A stretch of DNA of 64,000 nucleotides from Drosophila pseudoobscura (Eukaryota; Arthropoda; Insecta; Diptera; Drosophilidae): positions 6,324,001 through 6,388,000 of the forward strand of contig NC_046683.1 of the NCBI RefSeq assembly GCF_009870125.1, in the 5' to 3' direction. Below the pieces are notes generated by a model that did no database searches, was not told where the DNA came from, and saw only the letters and a list, made by a program, of their open reading frames with translations. The translations under genes were made by a program, and so were the position numbers. This document shows positions 12,685 through 23,628 of the stretch, in pieces (position 1 is the stretch's first letter; each line of letters begins with the position of its first letter).

Positions 12685-14201
12685 ATGTCCACAGATAATC
12701 CCACACATCTGCTGACCACGCGGGATCTTGGCCAATTGCGGGGCCAATTACAGACGACAGCAGCGCCAGCGACGGCAACAAGTGGCGTACATGGATACCG
12801 CAACATAATTCCCCCACCTATCAGCACCTCAGCAACAGCAACAGCACCAGTAGCAGTAGCAATAGCAATAGCATCAACAGCAGCACCAGTATCAACAGCA
12901 TCTTCCGTAGTAACAGAAGCATCATCATCATCAGCATCATCCGCCACCACGAGCAGCAACAGCAACAGCAACAGCGGCAGCATCCATCACGGAGGTGGCA
13001 ACATGCAGGCCACCAGCTCAAAATATGTCGTCATTCAACCGAACCACAACGGCGGCTTCACGGCCTACGATAGCAGTGCCACTGCAGCAACCGCGATGTC
13101 CACGGGCGGAGGCGGTGGTGCCGGTGGCTCTGGAACGGGTGGAAATATTGTTCTTTTAGCCGCCGAGCCCCTGGAAATGGGTTCGGCAGACGCATTGGCC
13201 GCCGCTGCCGCTGCAGGAGCGGACGATGGTGAGCTGCGCTCCTTGTCGTGGCTGAGCGACAGCAATCTGATCAAGGGGATTGTCACGAGCAGCGGCTCCA
13301 CAACGGCCGCATCGCAGGCGAAACGGGCAGCGGCTGTGGCCCTCAAGGCTCCGGCGGGGGGAGTCTGCCTTGTCGGCGATCTCATTGAGGAGCTGCCGCC
13401 AAGCAGCAGCGATATTCCGGAGACGGGAGACCAGCAGGGGACGCCCGGGGGCGTTTACAGCACCACGACAGTGCACAAGGGACCCAGCGGCACCACCACA
13501 GTGGTGGAGTACAAGGCCACCAAGACGACGACGACGGCCACACGAACAAGCTACATGCCTGTGGTGGTGACCAGCAGCAGCAACAGCAGCATCACACCAT
13601 CAGCACAAGCCACCATTTCGCCCGCCAAGCAGCAGCAGCCCCAACAGATCTTTGTGACCAGCAATGGGACGGGTGCAACAACATACAAGACCTCTACCCC
13701 TACATCCATGGCCACGGTCTCTGTTTCGTCCGCCCCACCGTGCTCCCCGAATAATAATATCAACCACCACAACACCACCACCCACCATCCGCACAAGAAA
13801 TATCTGCGGGAGAAGATGAACGTCCATGTGGACCACAGCAGCCATGTGGCCTCCACGGTGACGGTCGTCAGTTCGCCTGCATCCTCCAACAATTCATCGC
13901 TCAGCTCCACCTCCGCTTCAACCTCCGCCCTGTCCATGTCGGTCAATGGATCATCGGCCGGCATAAATGGCGCTGGGAATAGTCCAGGGCCCAAGGCCTC
14001 CAACAGCTTCACGACCGTTTACGAAACGGTAAAGTTCTCTGGAGCTGGGACAACGCCCTGCAGCATCAGCAACCCCAGCCAAAGCAACAGACAGCACCTG
14101 CCCGATCAGACGACGCTGATTACCCCAACGGCATTGATCAGTACTTCGCCCATGACGGGCTATAGTTTTGTGCATCATCTCACCGGAACGCCGCATGTCA
14201 T
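12685..14201 (+). CDS. CHES-1-like: CHES-1-like forkhead transcription factor, coding exon 1 (N-terminal region)
   Basis: This first coding exon of the fly FOXN2/FOXN3 (checkpoint suppressor 1) orthologue encodes residues 1-505 and the first two bases of codon 506. The start is the ATG at 12,685, directly after the acceptor at 12,682-12,683, and opens with MSTDNPTHLLTTRDLGQL. The exon is a long low-complexity Ser/Thr/Ala/Gly region with acidic patches (for example around LIEELPPSSSDIPETGD) and no folded domain. This is normal upstream of the forkhead in this family. The exon ends within CAT GTC AT, followed by GTTAGT, a weaker-than-consensus donor. The join is supported by phase. Antisense frames here are codon-bias shadows. 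Confidence 0.85.
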
Positions 14202-14280
14202 GTTAGTATCTCATGGATCTCTGCCTCTAGGGTGGCAATCAATAAAATTAGTCTTTCCTTCTCTCTCTGGTTTTTGGCAG

Positions 14281-14793
14281 GGCTTCGACGGCACCATCGG
14301 AGGCGACTCTGGGAGGAGGCGGCAGCATCTACTACACCAATGCCACGCCAATGCAACAACAGCAGCACCTGCAACAGCAACAGCAGCAGCAGCAGCAGCG
14401 TGGCATGCATGTTTCTGTGTCGCCGCCACCGACGGCCGTCAATGCAACAATGGGGGGTCATAATGGATCTAATGGAGCATTGAATCTGCGAAGCCCCAAT
14501 AGCTACAGCAGCTACGACAATGAGGATTCTCTGAAGGAGTTCGACATGACATTGAACTCCAGGATGCATACCAGCACGCCCCAATATGTGGCAGCGGCAG
14601 CCAAGAGCAGCAGCTACAGCAACAACGCCAACAGTTCCTCAAACACCACCAACGGTGGAGGAGGCGGTGGCGGTGGTGCGGGTGGTGGTGGTGGTGCCGG
14701 TGCCGGCAACACACCGCAAAAGCAAAAGCATCCCAACAATGTGCCATATGATCCACTAGTGCATACAAACAACAAGCCGCCATATAGCTTTAG
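14281..14793 (+). CDS. CHES-1-like: CHES-1-like, coding exon 2 (poly-Gln, poly-Gly, start of forkhead)
   Basis: It follows a 79-bp intron with a clean TTTTTGGCAG acceptor. It completes codon 506, adds residues 507-676, and ends with two bases of codon 677 at a GTAAGA donor. Visible parts are a Gln run near 14,350-14,400, a conserved-looking segment NSYSSYDNEDSLKEFDMTLN, a glycine-rich run around 14,655-14,705, and the first strand of the forkhead domain, KPPYSF (residues 671-676). Splitting the forkhead after YSF is consistent with the next exon starting at SSLIFMAIE. The large + frame through 12,685-14,463 that ignores this intron shifts out of frame after 14,201. Confidence 0.88.
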
Positions 14794-14856
14794 GTAAGAC
14801 CCAAGCCGATCCTCTCTTGGATTCGATCTTAATTTGATTTGTATTTTTCTCTGCAG

Positions 14857-15765
14857 TTCACTCATCTTTATGGCCATTGAGGGTTCGAACGAGAAGGCGC
14901 TGCCTGTAAAAGAGATCTATGCGTGGATTGTCCAGCACTTTCCATACTTCAAGACGGCCCCCAATGGCTGGAAGAACAGTGTGCGGCACAATCTGTCGCT
15001 GAACAAGAGTTTCGTCAAAGTGGAGAAAGCCCCCAATATGGGCAAGGGCTCGTTGTGGCGCGTAGAGCCGCAACAGCGTCAAAATCTCATTCAGGCCCTC
15101 AATCGGTCAGGCCCATTCTTCCCGAATTCAGCGGTGGACAAGATCAGTACGTCGCTGAAGAGTCCCAATGGGCAAGGGGCGCCCCAATCATCCGGTGGAT
15201 ATGATGGCCTTGATGGAGCGCCTGCCTCCGGCGCCGCTGCCTCCGCCAATGGAATAGGAATGGGCTGTGGCAACTCTGCGGCTCCAGTGACACTGGCCAC
15301 ACCCACAAAAAGCAATGGCCTGGTGCTCGCCAATGGTGGTGCTAGTCAATCGGCCGCCATGCCAAACAGTCCATCATCAAACGCTGGCGGAGGAGGGAGT
15401 GCCAGTCATGCGCGAGTCGATCCGAAGCTGTTTCCCTATTTGTCCAAGGCCTTCCGCAAAATCCGCGAAGATGGTGGGCCGCCCACCCAGCAGCTGCTCC
15501 TCAGCGATGTCCTCGATGACGATGCTTCCGGCGAATATGCTGGCAACCACAACCACAACAGCGGCAGTGGCAGTGGCAGTGGCAGGTACGTCTATGTGGG
15601 AAACGGAGGGGCTACTGCTGGCCTCAATGGAAGTGGAGATGGCATTAACTTTGAGCGACTGGCCCGCGATTGCGGGGCTGACAGCATGGACGATGTGCAT
15701 GCTGCGGCGGCCATGCTCTTCCTCAAACACGGACCAAAGGCCTTCACTGAGTCTTTTCAAAATGG
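14857..15765 (+). CDS. CHES-1-like: CHES-1-like, coding exon 3 (forkhead DNA-binding domain)
   Basis: This exon supplies most of the winged-helix forkhead domain (overall residues about 671-755). It runs from SLIFMAIEGSNEKALPVKEI through the recognition helix NGWKNSVRHNLSLN (713-726) to the wing GKGSLWRVEP. These match the FOXN2/FOXN3 subgroup of forkhead proteins, nuclear DNA-binding transcription regulators; vertebrate FOXN3 (CHES1) acts mainly as a repressor linked to checkpoint control. Downstream come Ser/Gly-rich linkers and conserved-looking blocks such as VDPKLFPYLSKAFRKIRED and DDVHAAAAMLFLKHGP. Acceptor TCTCTGCAG and donor GG-GTAAGC are clear, and phases match both neighbours. Confidence 0.93.
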
Positions 15766-15836
15766 GTAAGCCCTAAGACGATCACTTAATCCGACAGATC
15801 TTGTAATCTCTACCTCTCTCTCTCTATCTCTCAAAG

Positions 15837-16055
15837 GGCCCCAGTGATTACAAGTTCTCCCAGCGAGGATCACACTTATTCCGCGGGCGGCAATAGCAAT
15901 GCGGACAGCGGCGCCTCCACCCCACTCACCAATGGCAATGTCCTGGCGGGGCAGACGCCGGCCCAGCTTCAGCTGCAGGCGCAGGCCAATGCCGGCGGTG
16001 GATCGGACAGCAATTGCGCCAGCTCCGATGCGGCCTACGACAGCAGCGAGGAGAA
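15837..16055 (+). CDS. CHES-1-like: CHES-1-like, coding exon 4
   Basis: A short exon (72 full codons plus split codons) reading APVITSSPSEDHTYSAGG and ending AYDSSEEK before a GTGAGT donor. The acceptor follows a pyrimidine tract ending in AAAG at 15,835-15,836. The translated region is Ser/Ala/Gln-rich and acidic at its end, with no folded domain. The phase (one base in, two bases out) fits exons 3 and 5 exactly. Confidence 0.85.
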
Positions 16056-16121
16056 GTGAGTCTCCTAATGCGTGGGGTCCTTGAAACTAATCAACCTAAT
16101 TCTGCTCCCTCTTCTCCACAG

Positions 16122-16746
16122 CCACAACATTACGCCCGAGGAGTTGGCCGATCAGCAGCGACATCGTGATGGTGTCGACGCATTGCTCTCGTTGTCGCGC
16201 TCATCCATCGTTGAGTGCGGGTCGGTGGCCACCACGCACTATCACAGCAACGGAAGCAGCGGAAGCAGTCACGGCTCCCCGCACAAGCGCCCCTCCAGCC
16301 ACAGTCTCGAGGAGGAGCACGAGCACCTCCTCCTGCAACAGTACCAGCCACTGTTGTCGTCCTCGCCACAGGCTGTCTACACGAATGGCAGCGGCAGCAA
16401 GATGGCACTCCTCAGCAGTGCCGCTGCCAATGTGGCGTTGGCCCAACAGCAGCAACAGCAGCAGCAGCACCATCAGATCCATCAAATGCAGCAGCAGCAA
16501 CAGCATCAGCATCAGCATCAAATACAGCAGCACCAACAGCATACAGAGCTGTACGGCAGCGTGAGTGGCAGCTATTTGGCCGGATTGAATCACTGCCTGC
16601 CCGCTGCAACGGGAGCTGGAGGACAGGCGGCCATGTTGCCCCAACATCTCACTGCTACGATGGCAAATGCTGCGGCCAAGAACAAGGTGAAGCCTCTGCG
16701 GGGCTTGCGTACAAAGATCAAGCGGAAATCTGCATGGATGCGGTGA
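16122..16746 (+). CDS. CHES-1-like: CHES-1-like, coding exon 5 (C-terminus)
   Basis: The terminal coding exon adds about 207 residues. It begins HNITPEELADQQRHRDGVDA, with a conserved-looking block DALLSLSRSSI. It continues through a Ser/His region and a long Gln/His tract (about 16,445-16,550) and ends with the basic segment KNKVKPLRGLRTKIKRKSAW and Met-Arg before TGA at 16,744-16,746. The basic tail may be a nuclear localisation signal (inference). The assembled protein is 1,260 aa, near my recollection of the melanogaster protein length. Confidence 0.88.
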
Positions 16747-19228
16747 ATGTGGCGCCAGGCCGGAGGCAGGCGGAGGACCGTCTCCTAGCCTCCACAGCCC
16801 CTCGCATGTCCCCTCCATGGCCACGTCTCCTGTGTTGTTGTCTCTTTCTAATTGCAAATTGTTCAAATCAGAGCATTTAGTCGTAAGATTTAGTAGACTC
16901 CCTCGCCTGCTCGCCCTTTCTTCTCCTTTATTTTGATTGTGTGTGTTCCTCCTCTAATCCTTGTGTTTGTTATACAAATTAATGACTATTTTTTGATAGG
17001 TTTTTAGTTTAGTTTTTAAACGTCTTTTGGACTTGATTCGGGTCCTCGATTGTCGGCCATTTCATCAATATTTGACAATTCTTTTGTACGATTACACACA
17101 CACACACACGTGTTGTACACATCATCTATATAAAAACAAAAAAATCATAAACTTTAATGAAGTGTAATTAATTTATAGCTTAAATAATTTTAAATATCTT
17201 TTGCTTCCCAACTTTGGTTGTTTCATTATTCTTTTTTTTTTAATTTTTTGTTTAGTCTGTTATCCTTTTTAATTGTTCAAAAATGTTTTTACAACAACAA
17301 GGAAAAAAATGAAGAAATCGAAAAATGTTAAATTGAAAATCGAAAATTCTTTGAGAAGAATATTATTTTAAGATTTTGCATAGAATGGTGGTGTAGAATG
17401 TGGCTCCCAAGCACTTCTTTCATTGTTTAGTTCATAATTTCCAGCGTATCAGAGGGAGAGACAGGGTTTACATATATCAAACGACAGACAGACAAAGGAA
17501 ACAATCACAAAAATTCATTTAAGTAGGAAAAACCTCAACAAAAGAATGAAATGAGGAATAACAAAACAAAACAAAAAAAAAAAATGGTAAAACAAAGAAA
17601 CCAAATAATTATTAAATAAAAAAACAAAAAGCAAGAAATTGTAACAAAAAGAAACAGTAAGAAATTGTACAACAAAAGAGAAAGCGAAACATTTCTAAAA
17701 AAAAACAAACAAAAAACGAAGGCATAATATTTGGTAAAGGAAAGGAGAAGAAAAGAGAAGAATAAAAGTGTACAAAAAAGATAGCATGAAATTGTAAAAT
17801 GCAGAAGAAACAAAGCATAAACATTGTAAAACAAGGAACAAGGCAAAAACAAGAAACAAAAATTTTATACAAAGCAAAAAATGATGAAATTTTTTTTTTT
17901 CGAATTTGTTGTTTTCTGCTTTAAGCAAGGTGTTTTCGATACAAATAAGAATCACACGCAAACACACACATGCATGTAAAACTACTTATATGATCTATAT
18001 AAATATATATATATACCGAAGAGAGAGAGAGAAAGCAAGAGAGAGATAGTAGTATATAAGCAGGAAGCCCAGACACACTTAGCGCCTTATGAATCGAGTC
18101 CTTAGCAAAAGTTGAATGAGAGATGGTGAGATCTGTTAAGAATTGTTTGAACTGCTTTGTTATACGGATATGCGATCTATATATAGATATATACGATATA
18201 CTGCTAGAACACACCCAACACGATGACACTCAAGAAAAAATGTTAAATCAAAGATATTTAGATATATGTAAGTTAAAGCCACAAAGCAAATGCGAAACCC
18301 TAATTAAGTAAGCCATCCCCCTTCCCCCTCCCCTCTAATGGTTACGTAGTTGAAATGCTAAAAAATTGTTAATCAGACTGTAAGCAGACTTTAGTTGAAA
18401 TCAGGAACCCTGTGCCCCCTCCAGAGCCTAGAGCGGAATGTGTATATACCCGAAATGCCTCGAAAGAGCTGTTAAAACGATGCTGCAATCTATAAAAAAA
18501 AAACAAAATAAAAAAACAAATCCTGTATCTGTGGAATATATATATATATATATGTATATATCTAACGAACAGAGGAGGGACGAGAACTGGACAAAGAACG
18601 CCCCAAGTGTATACACTTCATGTACCTTTTTAGCAAAAAAAGCAAAGAACGCATTAAAAAGTTATATAATTAAACTAAAAACTAAAACTAAACTAAATGT
18701 TGATGTCAAAGAAACCAATCTGCTAGTTGTTGCAACAAAAAGAAAAACACAAACAAATGAAACAAATGTTAAAAATTTTTTTTTGTTTGCTCAAAAATCT
18801 TAATATTACGATTCATTTAATTATTACTATTATTTTTTAGTTTAATGCGAGAATGGCTTTGAAGCGCATGTGGGATAGGGGAACGGTGTGTGTGGAGGAG
18901 GAAAAACATCAAAATAATTATATAACTAAGCTTAAGGGCCCGGCCCCCCTCTCCGAGCCCAGCCACGCCACGATCATCCATGCCCCGCGAAAGACAATCG
19001 CCGCACGAATTGTTGTCGTTTTTCGCTTAAGTCTAAACAAGTTGAAAGTTCTATGTAGCGATAGGACGGACACACAACCTACACTCTACACATATAAATA
19101 TCTATATACATACACACACGGCAATAGCAAAGTACATACATACATATATAAATATTGTTATAAACCATTAAGCTTTATTGTTTATACACAAACACACATA
19201 TATATTATGCATATATATGTATATATAT

Positions 19229-19283
19229 ACATACTAAATCAACGGATAAAAAAAGAGAGAGCAGGTGGAGACTATCCGCCTGA
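19229..19283 (+). repeat. Imperfect 55-bp repeat, copy A
   Basis: ACTAAATCAACGGAT, then an A/G-rich spacer, then AGCAGGTGGAGACTATCCGCCTG. The same order of blocks recurs at 21,228-21,280, so the two are related copies about 2 kb apart and flank the end of CHES-1-like. Confidence 0.5.
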
Positions 19284-20832
19284 TCTGATCTGAACCGATC
19301 CGATCTGATCCGATACGGTACGATGGTACTATACCCTTCTTCTGCCCGCGATGAGCAAAACTGTTTTGTTAATGTGTTTTTTTTTCTTATATTTTATTAT
19401 TATGCAACATCATTATTATTATTATTATTACTATTATCATTGAGATATATATATATACATATATGTATATATATATTTGATTTTAAAACTTTTTTTGCAT
19501 ACCAAATACACACAAATCAAAATGTGAAATAATTTCGTTTGTTTCGTTATGTTTTTGTGTATGCCGGAATCGACTGAATCGGGAATCAATATGTGAGGGG
19601 AAGTCAGAGTCCGATTAGTATCTATGAGAAGAGAGCAACGGAGTATCGGAGCACCGGGTGTTGAGGCGAAACGTAGCGCGCTTTCCGACTGGCTTTTTAA
19701 TACTGAAGGGGTTGGGTTCCCTAATAATGGATCGACGGTGATATAGTAAAGCTCTATCTCTCTCTTAAGGAAGACGTCCGGCCATGGTGGTTTCCCTCGA
19801 TACACTTTCTCATCATGCGCTTTTCCTTCGTTGACGGGTCGTGAACTGTGAATATAGTCCATAGTTGTACATACTTATATTTAGATAACTATTTAGGGGT
19901 GATCCGTAGGATCGATAGATGTCGGTTTATGTTTAGCTATTGTAAGTGCCTGCCCTTGGTACCCGCTCCACTGATTGAAGCTTTGATTGAACGCCGCACT
20001 GTTGCCAGTTTTCACGGATTTGTTAGTGGAAGTGTTAGCTTGAAGCCAGGACTCCTCGATCCGCAAACCCCGCCTTTGATAGAGCCTTGTTGTATGCCAT
20101 AAACACACACACACACACACACACGCAAAGTCTACAGGGTATCGCAAGAAACATGTATATCTCGAAGCAATCGAATAGAGAGCCGTCTCTATGTCACTTT
20201 TGAAAAACCTTTTTGTGCGATCTGATATCTACTTATATAGCACATACATAAATACAAACATATGTACATACACATATATATCTCTGAAGAATAGGATGAT
20301 CAATCTGTTTGCCCTCCAAGGTTTCAAATAGCGCCTGTTTTTATGTCTCTAAAACCTCTGTACAAAAAAGAAGAATAACAAACAACAACAACAAAAAAAC
20401 ACAAAAGTATAGAAAAATTAACAAAATATATCGAAAGTTTACGACAACAACAACAAAACAAAAACCCAAACAAAAACCAACAAAATTAAGCAAATTAAAT
20501 ATGAATTATATTTATATATATACAATACATATACATATGTGTAAACGAAAGCAAAGACAAATTGGATGAGAGCTAAATGTTACCCTGTATTTTTTTAGAA
20601 ATAACATTTTTCTACTTTTTGGATTGATGAAAAACCAAAAACACAAAAAAAAAAAAAACAAACAAGACACAAAAACCAATTGAAATGAAAGCATCCATTT
20701 GGTTATCGTTTGTTGCTAAATTATATAAAAAATACCAACCAAAAAAGGTACGAAAAAACCAAATGCTACGCAGATTTGGGACTGACCTTTGGGCCTGCAT
20801 CACTGTGTATAAGCGAATTGTGTATGTCATAC

Positions 20833-20842
20833 AATAAATAAA
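20833..20842 (+). terminator. Overlapping AATAAA polyadenylation signals
   Basis: Two overlapping AATAAA hexamers lie on the plus strand at the end of the AT-rich block that follows CHES-1-like. They are the last strong signals before sequence composition changes. Confidence 0.4.
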
Positions 20843-20850
20843 CTATTCAC

Positions 20851-21637
20851 CACCCATCTGTTGATATCAGCTTACAGCTCTGTCTTGGATAAATACATTT
20901 AAGTAGCCAACGAGGCTTAAACCTTTCAGATTTCTCCGTAATACCACATCTTTGGTCTTTCTTCGGTTTGTATGGCTTGCTGGAAGTCGAGTCGGTTAAA
21001 TATCTGCCAAATCTAGCCAAATATCTGCAGAAGAAACTGGCCGCAGGTTCCACAGAATCTGAACGAAGACATCAAATTAGTGGTGTCGCTTGTACGGCTC
21101 CTAGGGATGTGAAGATCCCATCCCATCCCATCGAGCTGACTTGGTGGTAGTTGATTAACAACATATGTAATTATCCATACATTGGGAATACATAGTTCAA
21201 ATAGTTTGCCGGCTCAGATAGTGTATACTAAATCAACGGATTAAGAACAGAAAGCAGGTTGGGAACTATTCCGCCTGCGACAATGCAGAATTATATACAT
21301 ATATTGTATTATTAAACTAAATTATTCTTATTTTTGTTACTGCGATGATTTCTATCGAGTCCCACGCGACTTGACATCAATAACATACATATGTAGAAAC
21401 TGTCTTCAGGTCTGAGTTGTTGAAGTTGTTATACTATTCAATACCCAAGGTGGAAGGTGGATCCAAAAGTATCTTTTGTATTTTGTATCCTATATCGTGG
21501 TCATAAGGGAGATTGCAATAGTTTTGAAGCTATTTTCGCTTTTATTAGTTGTTTATTTATACTCGTATATCTCAGAACTAGTTTTTTTTAGTATCTATAC
21601 TGAGAATTTTAATGTTGGGAGTGGTTTGATCTCTTGA
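20851..21637. other. Intergenic region and probable 3' UTR of the convergent gene
   Basis: No supported gene. A 60-codon open frame at 20,968-21,150 (VKYLPNLAKYLQKKLAAG) looks protein-like in composition but is short and matches nothing I know. Minus-strand AATAAA signals (TTTATT on the plus strand at 21,541-21,557) lie about 85 bp beyond the stop codon of the gene ending at 21,638. The second copy of the 55-bp repeat is at 21,228-21,280. Confidence 0.45.
21228..21280 (+). repeat. Imperfect 55-bp repeat, copy B
   Basis: ACTAAATCAACGGATTAAG, a spacer, then AGCAGGTTGGGAACTATTCCGCCTG, matching the block order of 19,229-19,283 with substitutions and small indels. Its origin is unknown. Confidence 0.5.
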
Positions 21638-22336
21638 TCAGTATGGATCAGCGTAGATTACTTCATCACTAAAACTGACGGTCCGCTCAGTGTCGTCGGA
21701 GGGCGGTCCCTCGAGGTCTTCGATGGGAAAGAGACCAGAGTGATTACTTGGTGTGGGCCAATCGGCCATGTCGCCAATATCTTCATATTCTTCAGGCGAC
21801 TGCGAGGTAGACGAATCCTCCGATTCCGATATGTCGTTGGGCAGTCCTGGTTCGCTGCTCCGACAATTGACGTCGAATGGGAAGAGGTGTAGGCCGAGCT
21901 GCTTGTAACGCTTCATGCACTCCAAGAAATTCTGCTGGCGAGTTGCCGTCTCAGCCAAGCTCTGCTGGACCGATCGGTGGTCGATGCTGCGCCTCTGGTC
22001 CGTGGTGGAGCTGCTGTCCGAGTCTCTGTCTGTACTGCAGCCCGAGTCGTAGGCCTGCTGAGGCTCTTCAATCTCTTCCTCCGAAGCGTTGGAGCTCCCC
22101 ACGTGAAGCTCCAGCAGATGGCCGCTGGCACGCTCCTGTTCCATGCTGCGATCGAGTAACACTTGCTTCCGCTGCTGATTGAGTTCCAGGTGCAGGGACG
22201 AGAGGTCCTCGGTAAGCGAGTCAGTTAGGCAGGTAACCTCCTCGTTGCGAATCAGTCCCCAGCGTAGGGTGCACGGTATGTGGAATGGCATTAAGACGCA
22301 GAGCTTGGCCACCAGGCACTTGATCATGCGCATTGT
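21638..22336 (-). CDS. Uncharacterised three-exon gene, exon 3 (C-terminal 232 residues)
   Basis: The acceptor CCTTTACAG precedes ACA ATG CGC at 22,336. The exon continues the frame of exon 2 and stops at 21,638. It begins with a hydrophobic/cysteine-bearing segment (MIKCLVAKLCVLMPFHIP) that could be membrane-associated or a buried helix. A predicted helical stretch rich in Leu/Gln/Arg follows, then a long acidic Ser/Asp/Glu tail (SESEDSSTSQSPEEYEDIGD) ending SFSDEVIYADPY. The family is not recognised. It is convergent with CHES-1-like, with about 4.9 kb between the two stop codons. Confidence 0.7.
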   Translation of the reverse strand, partial: TMRMIKCLVAKLCVLMPFHIPCTLRWGLIRNEEVTCLTDSLTEDLSSLHLELNQQRKQVLLDRSMEQERASGHLLELHVGSSNASEEEIEEPQQAYDSGCSTDRDSDSSSTTDQRRSIDHRSVQQSLAETATRQQNFLECMKRYKQLGLHLFPFDVNCRSSEPGLPNDISESEDSSTSQSPEEYEDIGDMADWPTPSNHSGLFPIEDLEGPPSDDTERTVSFSDEVIYADPY

Positions 22337-22415
22337 CTGTAAAGGGTGTGTGGTACGGATCAGCTAGGGCTGTAGAGGATTGGAATGGGGATGTGGATGT
22401 GCGCAGTGGGCTCAC

Positions 22416-22520
22416 CTCGCTGTAGGTTTTCTCCGAGAGGGGGTGGAATATCAGCTGATTGGTGACCCTACGCAAACATTTGTGTGCCCCAGATAACTCG
22501 TGCAGCTCGCTGCGCACCCT
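22416..22520 (-). CDS. Uncharacterised three-exon gene, exon 2 (35 codons)
   Basis: A small phase-0 exon from the TTCCGCAG acceptor to GAG-GTGAGC. It reads RVRSELHELSGAHKCLRRVT and then NQLIFHPLSEKTYSE, basic and helical in character. Both flanking introns (22,521-22,603 and 22,337-22,415) are of typical short fly size (83 and 79 bp), which supports a real, spliced gene. Confidence 0.7.
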
Positions 22521-22603
22521 CTGCGGAAGATATTGGAGGAAATATAGTATATACAGTTAATGGTAAAGGGCAAGGAATTTGTGAACGAGTGGGCACTTCT
22601 TAC

Positions 22604-23521
22604 CATGTTCATATCGCTGCAATTCTCGCCTTCAAGGAGCTGGTCGAGCAGGTCATAAAACTTGCTCTGGGCCGCACTAGCCCGCGAGTACATCACGGCC
22701 CGTTGCGTCTTGAACTTCTTGAGGGAGTCTTCAGCGAGCTGATAGAGATCCTTGTCGAGGCGCATATTCTGGTCCAGATAGGCAATGGCCTCGGCAAAGT
22801 GGTATCGGTCCAGCGGTTGTCCCAACAGTTCAGCCTGCTCCTCGCTGCCAAAGAGTAGCGGCTCTATATCGCGAAAGCCCGTTCGACGGAACTCCATTAG
22901 CCGACGGCTGAGCTGTGCGCAGAAGTCCTCCTCACCCTGTACGGCCTCCACCACTTCCACCAACTCGCCCAGCAGTCGCACCTTGTTCAGTTTGCCCATC
23001 AGCCCCACGTGACGAGGCGTTCTCTCACCAGTGGGCTGGGCGTTAAGCTCTGGTACTAATCCTCGCAATTGGCCAGCCAAGGGTGACCTTACCAGCAGAT
23101 GGGGCAACGAGTGAATGGACTGGAGATTAAGGGATGGCGGCGGCAACCCATCTAAGTTCCCCCTCGGGGGCTCCCCGAGATCACGATTCCGATTCTCATA
23201 CTGCTCGGCAATGTTGGTGCTGGCCGGTGACGTGTTAAGCGTCAGCACGGAGGTGGTATCCGATAGTGAGTTGCCCGAATTGTCGTCATCCTGAGCCAGG
23301 GACTGCCATGTCCTTTCCTGTCCATCGACATCGGCACCTGGGAGGGCATCATTGTAGCGCTCCATTATGTGGCGCAGCTCGTCGCGCACATCTTCAGCGC
23401 CATAGTGCTCTGTGAAGTTGTCCTCTATCGCATCTGTGTCCATCAATTCGAGCCAGGGAGACGACCCCTCGTGATCGCCATCTCCGTTTGGTGGCAGCGC
23501 GTGACTCCCGTCGTTACTCAT
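22604..23521 (-). CDS. Uncharacterised three-exon gene, exon 1 (306 codons, N-terminus)
   Basis: The start is the ATG at 23,521 (MSNDGSHALPPNGDGDHEGS). The open frame extends upstream only through non-ATG codons. The total spliced product is 573 aa. The first ~180 residues are acidic and Ser/Asn-rich. From about residue 180 there is a helical region with heptad-like Leu/Val spacing (LNKVRLLGELVEVVEAVQGE), then AIAYLDQNMRLDKDLYQLAED and YSRASAAQSKFYDLLDQLLE. This suggests an intracellular, helix-rich protein with disordered ends. I cannot name it from memory. The donor is ATG-GTAAGA at 22,603. A DRE-like motif lies about 100 bp upstream. Confidence 0.75.
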
Positions 23522-23616
23522 TGCGATACAGAGGTGATGTAAGAGATCAGAGACCAAAAATTTAAAAGTTCATTAAGGAATTTTGAGAAAAGTTTTGTCT
23601 AAAAGTCGTGAGACTA

Positions 23617-23628
23617 AATCGATATCGA
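23617..23628 (-). promoter_or_regulatory. DRE-like motif upstream of the uncharacterised gene
   Basis: AATCGATATCGA sits about 100 bp before the start codon at 23,521. It differs by one base from the DREF-binding octamer TATCGATA, which is common in promoters of broadly expressed fly genes. The position suits a proximal promoter. Function is inferred. Confidence 0.35.

Larger units (their letters stand above)
16747..20850 (+). other. CHES-1-like: Probable 3' UTR of CHES-1-like
   Basis: About 4 kb of AT-rich, gene-free sequence follows the stop codon, with A-rich runs, CA and TA repeats and several TGTANATA-type motifs (for example near 18,440, 19,220 and 20,271). Many AATAAA-like hexamers occur. 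The overlapping pair at 20,833-20,842 is a good candidate for the distal end, because beyond it the A-rich character stops and the convergent gene's end lies about 700 bp further on. Shorter UTR forms are possible. Small open frames (18,438-19,293; 17,535-17,967 minus) are AT-repeat products. Confidence 0.5.

Noticed and set aside
15315..16880. Several 130-220 codon frames overlapping CHES-1-like exons on both strands
   Set aside because: Shadows of the codon-biased exons. The forkhead-containing frame is unambiguous.
20968..21150. 60-codon plus-strand frame with protein-like composition (VKYLPNLAKYLQKKL)
   Set aside because: Too short, no splice or homology support, and it lies in the expected intergenic/3' UTR area. 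It is mentioned only in the region note.
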